The notes beneath the pieces are model-generated. The model searched no databases. It was not told the origin of the DNA and saw only the letters and a list, made by a program, of their open reading frames with translations. Of a stretch of DNA of 64,000 bases, positions 43,960 to 52,821 are shown piece by piece (the first letter of the stretch is position 1; each line of letters opens with the position of its first letter). The position numbers were made by a program, and so were the translations under genes. Source of the DNA: Rapidithrix thailandica (lineage in GTDB: Bacteria; Bacteroidota; Bacteroidia; Cytophagales; Flammeovirgaceae); contig NZ_JBDKWZ010000011.1 of NCBI RefSeq assembly GCF_039710355.1, forward strand, positions 1-64,000, written 5' to 3'.

Positions 43960-43990
43960 AAAAAAAAGACAGCATAAAGTTAATGCTGTC
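43960..43990 (-). terminator. Terminator of the secreted-protein gene at 44019
   Basis: GACAGCAT (43968-43975) pairs with ATGCTGTC (43983-43990) around a 7-base loop. The minus strand continues with eight T residues. It lies 29 bases after the stop. Confidence 0.8.
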
Positions 43991-44018
43991 CGGAGGAAAA
44001 ACTATCAAATACCAAGGG

Positions 44019-44849
44019 TTAATTTTGTGTGATCACTTCATTTTTTTCGACCCAAAGATTAAAGAAGTAAGGGTCGGTTTTTCCGTAGATATCGGAAATA
44101 AAGCTGAACAACTCGTCTTTCAGTTCTTGCCCTTGCATTACGTTGTGTTCGGTGAGAAAATTACTCAATGATTTCAATTCTTTAATCAGGATATTTTCTT
44201 CTACAAATACAGGTTTGAAAGTTGCCAACTTGTTCGATACACTGGCTTTTTGATCAAAATAATAAAGATCTACTTTCTCTATTTCATTAGGGTCAATGGT
44301 TTTTCCTTTTGATTTGTATAATTTTTTCTTATTAAAAACCAGGGTTGCGTTTTGAATTTTTAAGGGTTTGTTGATTGCTCGGCCTTCGTGTTCATACCGG
44401 TATACAAACATCCGTTCCTGAGAAACCTCATAGGCATCCGGGTCAACGTCTATCCGGAACTCATCGCCCAGGATCGCAAAACGATCATTTCCAAAATACT
44501 TGTTAAAATCCGATACTTTGGTAATGTTAACAGCCCGTGAGCTCATTTGAAGGTTTTTTTTCATGGGAATAATGGCGTTTTTCACCAAAGCAATGAATTC
44601 TCCTTCAAAATTATCTTCATCAGGTTGTGCTTTTAGCACCATGCGGCCTTGTTCTTTGCTCATCACCACTGCAAAGGCATTGGGTTGTGAAAAGGTCAAC
44701 TCATCGGTGCTTTGCAAGCGGTCACCCACCTTGATGGAGACAGAGGCTTTTTTTAGCTGGATTTTTCCACGGACGTGGATCACATAATATTGGGCGTAGA
44801 TAGCACTGCTAATTGTCAGACATGCTAATAAGAGAAGCAAACGTTTCAT
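44019..44849 (-). CDS. Secreted hypothetical protein with FecR-like N-terminal strands
   Basis: The 276-residue protein starts with a signal peptide (MKRLLLLLACLTISSAIYAQ). The next segment, VIHVRGKIQLKKASVSIKVG followed by DRLQSTDELTF (about 23-53), resembles the G-x-V-x-V---L-x-x-G-D-x-L-x-x-x-D-x-I layout of FecR-type beta domains. The remainder, with FAILGDEFRIDVDPDAYEVS (about 123-142), was not recognised. It precedes a CHASE2-like gene, and FecR domains next to CHASE2 domains occur in other bacteria. That supports a shared sensory role, but only as inference. Its own terminator separates it from the next gene. Confidence 0.55.
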   Translation of the reverse strand: MKRLLLLLACLTISSAIYAQYYVIHVRGKIQLKKASVSIKVGDRLQSTDELTFSQPNAFAVVMSKEQGRMVLKAQPDEDNFEGEFIALVKNAIIPMKKNLQMSSRAVNITKVSDFNKYFGNDRFAILGDEFRIDVDPDAYEVSQERMFVYRYEHEGRAINKPLKIQNATLVFNKKKLYKSKGKTIDPNEIEKVDLYYFDQKASVSNKLATFKPVFVEENILIKELKSLSNFLTEHNVMQGQELKDELFSFISDIYGKTDPYFFNLWVEKNEVITQN

Positions 44850-44988
44850 TCTAATTCCTCATCTGTTTGTTAATATATTGGAGTTGTACGGATAAACCCG
44901 CTGAATGTTTATACTAAAGGAAGGAAATTATTCTCTTTTATCCTAAAAGAGAGAAAACAACACCGGAATGCGAACAAAGAAGGGGGGA

Positions 44989-45012
44989 GAAAAAACCGGG
45001 TGCTGCCCGGTT
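44989..45012 (-). terminator. Terminator of the gene at 45021
   Basis: AACCGGG (44994-45000) pairs with CCCGGTT (45006-45012) around the 5-base loop TGCTG. The minus strand continues TTTTTT. It starts 9 bases after the stop codon. Confidence 0.8.
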
Positions 45013-45020
45013 TGGTTCTT

Positions 45021-45407
45021 TTATCTGATTGGAGCAATCGAAAGCCCCGATAAGACAATGTTTATCCGGTTCAACCTGCCTTTTTCAAGTTTACTGGTTT
45101 TGATACCGTGATCATCATTGGTCAGATCTCCTTTTTGAGCCCGTACCCAATACACCTTGGTATCTAATTTTTTAAAAATGACTCTCCCTTTTTTATTGGT
45201 TTTGCTTTGAGCTTTGATTGCGTTTTTATCGTTTTTATAATCTTCTTCGGTTTTATATAACTTTACGGAAGCCCCTATTTGAATATTACCGGCATCGTCT
45301 ACTACCGTCACTTGCAAATTGGTTGGCAATATCCCGTCTTTTTGGAAACTACCCAACAGAAACAATAATCCCGTTAACACAGCGACTAATTTTAATTGTT
45401 TGATCAT
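45021..45407 (-). CDS. Small secreted protein with a carboxypeptidase-regulatory/CnaB-like fold
   Basis: The 128-residue protein has a signal peptide (about 1-22). One beta-sandwich domain follows with LQVTVVDDAGNIQIGASVKL, a turn, then SKTNKKGRVIFKKLDTKVYW. This is the layout of CarboxypepD_reg or CnaB single domains that act as accessory or binding modules on exported proteins. It lacks a sortase motif, a type IX secretion tail and a lipobox. The gene has its own -7 box and terminator, so it is a single-gene unit upstream of the FecR-like and CHASE2-like genes. Confidence 0.65.
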   Translation of the reverse strand: MIKQLKLVAVLTGLLFLLGSFQKDGILPTNLQVTVVDDAGNIQIGASVKLYKTEEDYKNDKNAIKAQSKTNKKGRVIFKKLDTKVYWVRAQKGDLTNDDHGIKTSKLEKGRLNRINIVLSGLSIAPIR

Positions 45408-45441
45408 AATGATAAGGATATTTAAGTTTAAATGAATGCTA

Positions 45442-45449
45442 CAAATCTA
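45442..45449 (-). promoter_or_regulatory. Candidate -7 box for the gene at 45407
   Basis: CAAATCTA on the plus strand reads TAGATTTG on the minus strand, an exact TAnnTTTG match 34 bases upstream of the start. No clear -33 TTG is seen. Confidence 0.4.
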
Positions 45450-45653
45450 TAGCAATTTCCATGTAATTATAGTTAAGTTATCCAGGAAAATTCATAGGAA
45501 ATGATGGAATCTTTTATGGATTGCTCATTATCTGAGAGGCTTTTTTTAGTTTTGACAAAATTTCAGATTTGGCTGAATGGAGTAAGTGCCTGATGAAGGG
45601 AATAGCTTATAATACAGACTTACTATTTAAAGTACCCGCTTTAATTGAAAAAA

Positions 45654-46079
45654 ATGAAAAAGGAAATTTTAATTTTGAATGGCCCGAATTTAAACCTTTT
45701 GGGGAAGAGAGAGCCCGATATTTACGGAAGTACTACATTTGAAGAGTATTATGCTTCATTAGAGAAAAAATATCCCGAGGTAACGTTCCGGTATTTCCAG
45801 TCGAATTCGGAAGGAGCTTTAGTGGACAAAATCCACGAAGTGGGGTTTGAAATAGACGGTATTGTGATGAATGCGGGGGCATATACCCATACTTCCATCG
45901 CCATTGCCGATGCCATTTCGGCAGTAAAAAGCCCGGTGGTAGAGGTACATATATCAAATGTGGCCAAACGGGAAACTTTCCGGCACATTAGCTATATGGC
46001 TAAAAGCTGCGTGGGAAGCATCATTGGTTTGGGATTGAAGGGGTACGAACTGGCGGTAGAATACCTGATCGAGCTGTAG
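45654..46079 (+). CDS. aroQ: 3-dehydroquinate dehydratase, type II
   Basis: AroQ removes water from 3-dehydroquinate in the shikimate pathway to aromatic amino acids. The protein has 141 residues from the ATG at 45654; an upstream TTG at 45645 would add three residues. It has the type II motifs GPNLNLLGKREPDIYG (with the catalytic tyrosine in the D-I-Y-G loop), NAGAYTHTSIAI and VEVHISNVAKRETFR (catalytic histidine). The length is typical. Cytoplasmic dodecamer by family. No other shikimate gene is nearby. Confidence 0.96.
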   Translation: MKKEILILNGPNLNLLGKREPDIYGSTTFEEYYASLEKKYPEVTFRYFQSNSEGALVDKIHEVGFEIDGIVMNAGAYTHTSIAIADAISAVKSPVVEVHISNVAKRETFRHISYMAKSCVGSIIGLGLKGYELAVEYLIEL

Positions 46080-46096
46080 GTTTACCGGTTTAAAGG

Positions 46097-48073
46097 TTAA
46101 TAATCTTGTTGGTGAATCAACCGGGTGATCTTCTCATAAAGTACGTTTTTATCAAAGGGTTTGGAAATATAATCATCCATTCCGGCTTGAATACAGCGAT
46201 CGGCCTCTCCTTGTAAAGCGGAAGCGGTCATGGCGATGATGGGAATTTTCGATTTGGGTTTGTCAAGTTGTGTACGGATGGCTTTTGTCGCATCATAGCC
46301 ATCCAGTTCGGGCATATGTACGTCCATCAATACCAAGTCGTAATGTTTGGCCTTGAGTTTATCAATGGCGATTTGACCGTTTTCCGCCACATCCACATGA
46401 TAATTCCAATCGTCCAGTAACGTTTCGACCAGCAGTTGATTTACCTCATTGTCTTCGGCCAACAGAATGTTCTTTTTCCCATCCCATTCCGGTTTTTCTT
46501 CTTCGATGATGGGAATATTTGCCGGGTTGGTCAGTTCGATAGTTTTATTTTGGTCGATATCTTTTTTGAATTTGATTTCAAAAGAGAAAGTGCTGCCTTG
46601 CCCCACTTCACTTTTCAGGTATAAACGGCCTCCCTGCATTTCAACCAGTTGTTTGGAAATGGAAAGTCCCAATCCCGTTCCGCCAAACTTCCGGGTGGTT
46701 TCGCTGGTGGCTTGAGTAAAAATGCTAAAAATACTTTCTTGTTTTTCTTTAGGAATGCCAATCCCCGAATCTTTTACATAAAAGCGGATCCATACATTTT
46801 TTTCATCTTCCTTCAAGAGAGTAGCCCCTATGGTGATGCTGCCTTTGATGGTAAATTTCACCGCATTACTGAATAAATTAAGTAATATCTGGTTTAGCCG
46901 GACAGTATCACCGATAAAGGTCTCTGGCAATGAGGCATCTATGGATGTTTGGGTCTCTAGTTTTTTCTGAGTGATTTTAGGCTGGCAGCTGGCGATGACC
47001 GTATCGATCAAGGTTTTTAAAACTATTTTCCGGTCTTCAAATACCAGTTTGCCGGATTCGATTTTAGACAGGTCCAGAATGTCGTTGATAATAACTAATA
47101 AATGATCAGCGGAAGAGCGGATGATTCGTAAAAAATTTTGCTGTTTCTCATCCAGTTCTGTGTTCATTAGCAAATCAGCTACCCCGATGATTCCGTTCAT
47201 AGGGGTCCGAATTTCATGACTCATATTTGCCAAAAACTGTTGTTTGGCTTTGGCCGAGCTTTCCGCTTGGTTTTTGGCTTTGATCAATTTGTCATTTTTT
47301 TCCGCAATCAAGTACAGCATATCGTTGTAGGCATCCACCAACTTACCAATCTCATCGGCTCCGGTATGCTGAATGCTTACCGTTTTCCGTTGGTTATTGG
47401 AAATTTCCTTGGTTTGTTTTTCCAATTCTACAATCGGCTTTGAGATTAATTTTTGCAAGTAAGAAGAAAAGGCAAGCGAAACAAAAAAGCTAATTCCAAA
47501 AATAGAGACGAATACCACACTGTATTTGACATAACGGTCGTAGAGTTGTTGCAGGTCCGACCGGATAAATACCGTGACCAGCACTTCTTGGTTTTCGTCT
47601 TTGATCGGTACGTAAATATCCAGGTAGTCTTGCCAGATATTGAGCACCACATCTTCTTCTTTGTAAAGGGGAGTGAACTGGCTTTCGGAAACATCCAGAG
47701 AATCGTTGACAATGAATTCGATAATATCTCCTCCTTCGGGAAGAACTTGGTTGATCAATTGCCGGTCAAAGAAGGCAAAGAGTTGATCTTGTCGGTCAAA
47801 AATGCATCCGTAAAGAATATTTTCATCCCTGTAAAGAAGCTCGTAGAGTTCGTTTTGAGCAGATTTGGGGGCATTCATCTCTACGGTGATGGTATTGTTT
47901 TTACCAATCAGACGGGCCAACTGCTCTTGTTCTTGAATAAGGCGTTGCCGGTAAGTAATAAAATCGTAGATGAAAAAAATTGAGAAAGCGAATAACAATG
48001 AGAAAGTACTGATCACCATTGTGATCGTGATCAGCTTTCTTTTAATCGTGAGGTCTTTTATTTTATTCCACAT
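46097..48073 (-). CDS. Hybrid sensor histidine kinase with CHASE8-like periplasmic domain
   Basis: The 658-residue protein starts best at ATG 48073 (MWNKIKDLTIKRK), overlapping the yfiR-family gene by 11 bases; a start four codons upstream is possible. It has a membrane helix (about 14-35) and a periplasmic domain (about 36-170). LARLIGKNNTITVEMNAPKS and ILYGCIFDRQDQLFAFFDRQ resemble the CHASE8 domain of YfiN. A second helix (about 175-195), HAMP and a short coiled coil follow. The kinase core has SHEIRTPMNGIIG (H286), NAVKFT, KDSGIGIPKE and FGGTGLGLSISK. A C-terminal receiver has LVLMDVHMPELDG (D584) and IPIIAMTA. The output partner is unknown: no phosphotransfer or DNA-binding domain is attached. 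It forms an operon with a YfiR protein and an OmpA-domain protein. Confidence 0.92.
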   Translation of the reverse strand: MWNKIKDLTIKRKLITITMVISTFSLLFAFSIFFIYDFITYRQRLIQEQEQLARLIGKNNTITVEMNAPKSAQNELYELLYRDENILYGCIFDRQDQLFAFFDRQLINQVLPEGGDIIEFIVNDSLDVSESQFTPLYKEEDVVLNIWQDYLDIYVPIKDENQEVLVTVFIRSDLQQLYDRYVKYSVVFVSIFGISFFVSLAFSSYLQKLISKPIVELEKQTKEISNNQRKTVSIQHTGADEIGKLVDAYNDMLYLIAEKNDKLIKAKNQAESSAKAKQQFLANMSHEIRTPMNGIIGVADLLMNTELDEKQQNFLRIIRSSADHLLVIINDILDLSKIESGKLVFEDRKIVLKTLIDTVIASCQPKITQKKLETQTSIDASLPETFIGDTVRLNQILLNLFSNAVKFTIKGSITIGATLLKEDEKNVWIRFYVKDSGIGIPKEKQESIFSIFTQATSETTRKFGGTGLGLSISKQLVEMQGGRLYLKSEVGQGSTFSFEIKFKKDIDQNKTIELTNPANIPIIEEEKPEWDGKKNILLAEDNEVNQLLVETLLDDWNYHVDVAENGQIAIDKLKAKHYDLVLMDVHMPELDGYDATKAIRTQLDKPKSKIPIIAMTASALQGEADRCIQAGMDDYISKPFDKNVLYEKITRLIHQQDY

Positions 48074-48623
48074 TGCTTGAAACAATCTCCTTAGCTAAAT
48101 CCAGTAATTTGGCTCCTACTACTAAATCGGCGTTATTAGCCGATTCGAAATTAATGTTAAACTCATATCCTTTTCGGATATTGATAATTCCCCCGTATTT
48201 ACAGAAATTATCAATATCATCTCCAATGGTGAGCACAAAAGCATACCGTTGCCGGTAGATGGCTTGTAATATTGTTGAAGTGTCTTCTTGTTTGGAGCGG
48301 CCCACAAAAATGATATGACAATTTTTTAGCTCGCGAATGTCTGCCCCCCGTTTTACTTCAAACCTGCGACCATTGATGCTCCGGTTTTTAAGCGCACGGT
48401 CTATGATAGAGCCAAAGGGGTCTTCTCCCAGTATGCCCAGGCGAATACTGTTGTCGCTGTCAAAAGCTCGGTCAGGCCATTTAATATATTTGGCAAAGCT
48501 GAAAATTAACCCCGCTTTAATCTCATATTCGGTGTACTGTGCATGGGCTTTTTCTGCATGCATACACTGCACCCCAAAGAGGAGCAATAAGCAAACGATG
48601 ATATTTTTTGCGTTAGAAGTCAA
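48063..48623 (-). CDS. YfiR family (DUF4154) periplasmic regulator
   Basis: In Pseudomonas YfiR is a periplasmic repressor that binds the diguanylate cyclase YfiN and is sequestered by the outer-membrane protein YfiB. This 186-residue protein has a signal peptide (about 1-29, ending AHAQ). Family motifs are EYEIKAGLIFSFAKYIKWP, IRLGILGEDPFG, GRRFEVKRGADI, CHIIFVGRSKQED, VLTIGDDIDNFCKYGGIINI and GYEFNINFESAN. One cysteine (near residue 143) remains in the mature part. Its stop overlaps the kinase start, implying translational coupling, and an OmpA-domain gene lies 31 bases upstream in the operon. Confidence 0.92.
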   Translation of the reverse strand: MTSNAKNIIVCLLLLFGVQCMHAEKAHAQYTEYEIKAGLIFSFAKYIKWPDRAFDSDNSIRLGILGEDPFGSIIDRALKNRSINGRRFEVKRGADIRELKNCHIIFVGRSKQEDTSTILQAIYRQRYAFVLTIGDDIDNFCKYGGIINIRKGYEFNINFESANNADLVVGAKLLDLAKEIVSSNVE

Positions 48624-48654
48624 TATTTGGTTTAGTTAATTAGATTGTAATATT

Positions 48655-50946
48655 TTAGAAATGAAAGACTACTTCAAAGTACCCTACGGGTACATCTTTC
48701 AATTCCGTCAGAATAAGTTCTTTACCTATAATGCCTTGTTGCAAAAGCCACTGTTTAATGCTTTGTACCCGTTGTGAATTGAGTGGTTGGTTAGTCGCAT
48801 TAACATGCAAAATCTCTACTTTCAATTTGGGTAGGACTTTTACAAAATCTGTAATCTTTGTTAAAGCTCGTATTGATTCATCATTCAATTGATTGGATTG
48901 TTTTTCAAATTGTACGGTTGTCCGGATAGGTTGAGGATCCAGCATGATATAAGGACTGGTATTGCCACTTAAAGGTTCTTCCAGCTTAGAGATGGGATAC
49001 CTTTCAGGATCTTCAAAATATTTGTCCAACAAATCAAACATCCGGTTGTAATAGGTTTCAGGGTCTTTTTGTGTAGAAGAACTGGGCTTGAAAATATCTT
49101 TTTCCAAACCGGAAATTTTGGAAAGAACTGTACTGTCAGTGCGTTCAATGATGTATTGTATCAATTCTTCCAGGCCATCATATCGCTGGTGGGCACTGAG
49201 TTGATCACCGGATTTATCAAGTTGAATGATGGAAAAATTCGATTTGCCTACCTCTACCTTACCGATCATGGTTCCATGCAATTCCCTTTGTTGTATGTTG
49301 AATTCCTGGTTTAATTCATACATATAGGTATTTTCAGGAATATTGATTTGTAAGTTTCTTAGAAGACTATGGCCTAGTCTTATGTCCATGGAGTAACTTC
49401 TGCCAGGTTGAACCAACATAAAATAGCGCCCGCTCAGCGTATCAGGGTTGAATACATAGGATTGCTGTTCGTTAGATTGAGCATCGATCACTTCCAGTTC
49501 CAATGGTAAGGTGGTATGGTTTAACTTGGCTACCATATTTCCTTTTACCATTGCCATGGCTACAGGTTGCCGTTGGTAATGGATACTGATAAGGTCATAT
49601 CCCCCTAAGCCGAGGTTGTCTTTGGTTACTCGGTTAGAAGCCAAAAATGAGACTGACTTGTCCGGTGATTGCACAAAGTAATCATCGTCAAAAGTGCTGT
49701 TGAGAGGGAAGCCTAAGTTTTCCGGCTCTGTCCATCCGGCTCCTGATTCTTTTGTTCTGAAAATATCAAACCCCCCAATCGACTTCGAAGAGTTTGAACT
49801 GAAATACAAGGTTTTGTTGTCAGTATGCATGGTAGGGTTGACTTCATCGTCCGGGCTGTTGACTACAGGACCCAGGTTAATAGGTTCAGACCAAGAGTCC
49901 CTGCCCGTTTGGTAGGATTTATAAAGGTCAAAGCCTCCATAACCTCCGGGCCGATTGCTGGCAAAAAAAATCACCTTGCCGTCAGAAGCAAAGCATCCTC
50001 CTTTTTCAATATGTTGAGAATTGATAGGAGCAGGCAGTTTATGAGGGGAACTGCTCCACTTATTGCGTTTCAGTTGGACAACATATAAATCCCCTGTTTC
50101 TTGGTCGGTACCTTTGTATATCAATAATTGTTTACCGTCCCGGGTTAAGTCCAAGGCTTGAATGACTTTGTCTTCGATCCCTGTTTTAAAAGGTCCGAAC
50201 CATTCTTTGGGCTGATCGCCCTTTTGCATTTCATACAAGAGTTGTGCTTTATTCTTAAGGGAATCCGGAATGACCAGATAATCATCTCCCAATACCGAGT
50301 GAAAGCTGTCTTCTAGCCGGTCAGAAGTGAAAAACAAAGAGGAACCATCGTTGGAAAATACCGGGGCATAATCGTCAAAAGAAGAATTATAGGGAAAGGG
50401 GAGGAGTTTTAAGTCCAAAGCAGTGTTGGGCGTTTGGGATGCTTTTAATGCATTTTCACATGCTTTGATTTTCTTTTCCAAATCAGCGATTTTACCAGGC
50501 TTATTGTCCATCAACTCGTTATAAGTAATAAATTGCTGAATCGCCAATAAAAAATCATTTTCCTTCGCGTTGGGATTTTCTCTGTATTGGTTGGCCCTAA
50601 AATGATATGCGCAACCCAAGTAATAATGAAGTTCGGTAGGGAGCTTCTCTTCCGGGTATTTTTTTAGTAAGTTTTCAAAAATCTCGATTGCTTGTGTATA
50701 ATATCTTTTTGAATAGAAGTAACACAAAGCGGATTTATAAGGGTAAATGGGTTCGTTGGGTAGGCGTTGGCTTAAAGTCTGGTAAGCTTCACTGGCGAGG
50801 TTAAAATCTTTTTGTTTCAAAAGAGAATCCGCACGCAGAATTTCACGTTGAAGCTTGGAATCAACTTGTTGACCAAACACCAAGGAAGTGCAGGTTAACA
50901 AAATGATGAGAATGCAACTGTATTTTTGTGAAATCTGAAGAAGCAT
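48655..50946 (-). CDS. OmpA/PD40/TPR outer-membrane-associated protein
   Basis: I start at ATG 50946 (763 residues), since it opens a proper signal peptide (MLLQISQKYSCILIILLTCT, ending FGQQ). Residues about 25-155 form TPR-like repeats (KDFNLASEAYQTLSQRLPNE). A PD40/WD40-like propeller follows (about 185-455), with SLFFTSDRL, KVIFFASNRPGGYGGFDLYK and TLYFSSNSSKSIGGFDIFRT. The C-terminus (about 670-763) is OmpA-like, with VQFEKQSNQLNDESIRALTK and NSQRVQSIKQWLLQQGI, the region that binds peptidoglycan. This architecture is common in Bacteroidota and also occurs in gliding and type IX-linked proteins. As first gene of the operon it occupies the place of YfiB in the Pseudomonas system. Confidence 0.85.
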   Translation of the reverse strand: MLLQISQKYSCILIILLTCTSLVFGQQVDSKLQREILRADSLLKQKDFNLASEAYQTLSQRLPNEPIYPYKSALCYFYSKRYYTQAIEIFENLLKKYPEEKLPTELHYYLGCAYHFRANQYRENPNAKENDFLLAIQQFITYNELMDNKPGKIADLEKKIKACENALKASQTPNTALDLKLLPFPYNSSFDDYAPVFSNDGSSLFFTSDRLEDSFHSVLGDDYLVIPDSLKNKAQLLYEMQKGDQPKEWFGPFKTGIEDKVIQALDLTRDGKQLLIYKGTDQETGDLYVVQLKRNKWSSSPHKLPAPINSQHIEKGGCFASDGKVIFFASNRPGGYGGFDLYKSYQTGRDSWSEPINLGPVVNSPDDEVNPTMHTDNKTLYFSSNSSKSIGGFDIFRTKESGAGWTEPENLGFPLNSTFDDDYFVQSPDKSVSFLASNRVTKDNLGLGGYDLISIHYQRQPVAMAMVKGNMVAKLNHTTLPLELEVIDAQSNEQQSYVFNPDTLSGRYFMLVQPGRSYSMDIRLGHSLLRNLQINIPENTYMYELNQEFNIQQRELHGTMIGKVEVGKSNFSIIQLDKSGDQLSAHQRYDGLEELIQYIIERTDSTVLSKISGLEKDIFKPSSSTQKDPETYYNRMFDLLDKYFEDPERYPISKLEEPLSGNTSPYIMLDPQPIRTTVQFEKQSNQLNDESIRALTKITDFVKVLPKLKVEILHVNATNQPLNSQRVQSIKQWLLQQGIIGKELILTELKDVPVGYFEVVFHF

Positions 50947-51060
50947 GTATGTATAGTTGCCGGGACGATTAATTTGGTTTATTGTTAATTTCAAAATAAG
51001 TTAAAAAAAAGGGAAATTAAATGGATTCGGAAAAAAAACTTATTGCTATTAAAACTAAAA

Positions 51061-51090
51061 ACGAGCCGGAATGTTCCGGCTCGTTTTTTA
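51061..51090 (-). terminator. Terminator of the propeller-repeat gene
   Basis: ACGAGCCGGAA (51061-51071) and TTCCGGCTCGT (51074-51084) form a perfect 11-bp stem with a 2-base loop. T-rich tracts lie on both sides. It separates the gene at 51152 from the OmpA-yfiR-kinase operon. Confidence 0.85.
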
Positions 51091-51151
51091 TGTGTTTCAA
51101 ATGATACAAATTCTAAAATAAATCCTATTCTTTTTTCTCGAAAAAAAGTTT

Positions 51152-52696
51152 TTAGGGAGCTAATAAGCCGGAAGCACTGGTTTTGATGATATACATATCC
51201 ACTCCTTTTTTTGCAATGGATTTGGTATACCCGGCAATCACAAAACCACCGTCATTGGCTTCCACAAGGGCGAATCCTCTTTGCTCTTTTTCACTTCCCA
51301 GCGAACGTTCCCAAATTCTGTCACCTTTAGGATTAATTTTTACTAAATAAATATTATGGCCTTTTTTACTGGCATTTCCTCCCTCACCATCATCAATCCA
51401 TTCTTCCGTGTATCCGGCAAATGCATAATTGCCATCCTTTGTGGGAATTACCTGAAAGGCTTCGTCCGTACTGACGCCACCAAACGCTTTGGCCCAAATC
51501 TGATCCCCTTTGGAGTTGGCTTTTACGACCCAAGCATCCAAGCTAGATACTGCAAAAGAGTAGGTATACCCGGCAATAATATAATTTCCATTTTCGGTCA
51601 GGAGAAGTGAATTTCCCATTTCATTATCGCCTCCTCCGAAGGTATTATCCCAACGCTTATTTCCCTTTTCGTCAATGTTTAACAACCAAATATCCCATTT
51701 CCCTTTTCCATAGGTTTCCGTATTGCCTACGATAGTATATCCATCGGTTGTTTTGACAACGTCATTTCCTTGTTCGTTGCTTCTTCCACCGTATTTTTTA
51801 TCCCATTGCTTATTGCCACTTTCGTCAATTTTTAACACCAGAATATCACTGGCAGGTACCTCGGCACTTAAATCCAAGGTGGTGCCAACGATCAAGTAAC
51901 CTCCGTTGTGGGCTTCTACAATTGATTTTGCTTCGTCAATACTGGTATCAGTGCCAAATGTTTTTTGCCATTCTTGTTTGCCTTGTGCGTTTACCTTTAC
52001 CACCCACATATCTTTAATATCCGGACCACTGCCATAGGAGTCCGAGTAACCTACGGCGATAAAACCGCCATCTTTGGTTTCTAATATGTCAAAGGCTTCT
52101 TCTGATTCTCTGTCACCATATTTTTCGTCCCATATCAAACTGCCTTTGTCATCCAGTTTTAGTAAGTTCATATCTGTATTACCTGATGCGGAAGCAGATC
52201 GCCCTGCAACTAAGTACCCGCCGGATTTCGTTTTGATCACCGCTTTGGCTTCATCGAAACTACGCCCACCATATTGTTGTTCAAAAGTACTTCCCGGAGT
52301 GATTTTACATTGCTGCAAACGCATTTTTGCATGCGAATGCCCTTCTTTAAATGTTAACGCTTGTTGATATTTCTGTTGGGCTAATACAAGGTTTTGGCTT
52401 TCGTAAGCCGCATCGGCTTCTTTGATCAAGCGACTAAATTCATTGTCAATATAAGCAGTACATTCCTCCAACTTCTTGGTGGCATACTTATCACCCGGTT
52501 TATTGTCAAGAGCAAGTTTGTAGGCCTTTTTTGCCTTTACCATATCTCCTTGTTCGTAGTGTTTATCCCCTTCTTCTCTGTATTGTTTATATTTTTTCTT
52601 ATCATCAACTTGGTCGAATTTGGCGGGATGGCTCGCAAAAGTGGTATTGTTTACCAGTAAGCAAAGTGAGAGTGTCAGTGTAATGAAATACTTCAT
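51152..52696 (-). CDS. Secreted TPR and seven-repeat beta-propeller protein
   Basis: The 514-residue protein has a signal peptide (about 1-21) and a TPR-like helical region (about 30-130, with YEQGDMVKAKKAYKLALDNK). Seven repeats of about 50 residues follow, each of the form (T/A)-x-(D/N)-G-G-(Y/F)-x-(I/V)-x-G-x-T, then a D-x-x-(V/L)-x-K-(I/L/V)-(D/N)-x-x-G-(N/D/K)-x-x-W-(D/E) segment and a (Y/F)-G-G stretch. Examples are TKDGGFIAVGYSDS, HNGGYLIVGTT and NDGGFVIAGYTKS. Seven repeats predict a closed seven-bladed propeller. There is no type IX secretion tail. The ligand is unknown. It is the gene upstream of the OmpA-yfiR-kinase operon, but a terminator separates them. Confidence 0.8.
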   Translation of the reverse strand: MKYFITLTLSLCLLVNNTTFASHPAKFDQVDDKKKYKQYREEGDKHYEQGDMVKAKKAYKLALDNKPGDKYATKKLEECTAYIDNEFSRLIKEADAAYESQNLVLAQQKYQQALTFKEGHSHAKMRLQQCKITPGSTFEQQYGGRSFDEAKAVIKTKSGGYLVAGRSASASGNTDMNLLKLDDKGSLIWDEKYGDRESEEAFDILETKDGGFIAVGYSDSYGSGPDIKDMWVVKVNAQGKQEWQKTFGTDTSIDEAKSIVEAHNGGYLIVGTTLDLSAEVPASDILVLKIDESGNKQWDKKYGGRSNEQGNDVVKTTDGYTIVGNTETYGKGKWDIWLLNIDEKGNKRWDNTFGGGDNEMGNSLLLTENGNYIIAGYTYSFAVSSLDAWVVKANSKGDQIWAKAFGGVSTDEAFQVIPTKDGNYAFAGYTEEWIDDGEGGNASKKGHNIYLVKINPKGDRIWERSLGSEKEQRGFALVEANDGGFVIAGYTKSIAKKGVDMYIIKTSASGLLAP

Positions 52697-52821
52697 TTCT
52701 AGTAAAATTTTAATTGAATCTTGAAAAAATTATAGGATATGTACTTTTGCTAATCCTTATTTGCATAGTAACGAATATTTCAATTCTAGATTGATTCCGG
52801 ATTCTAATAATTTCCTGGAAA

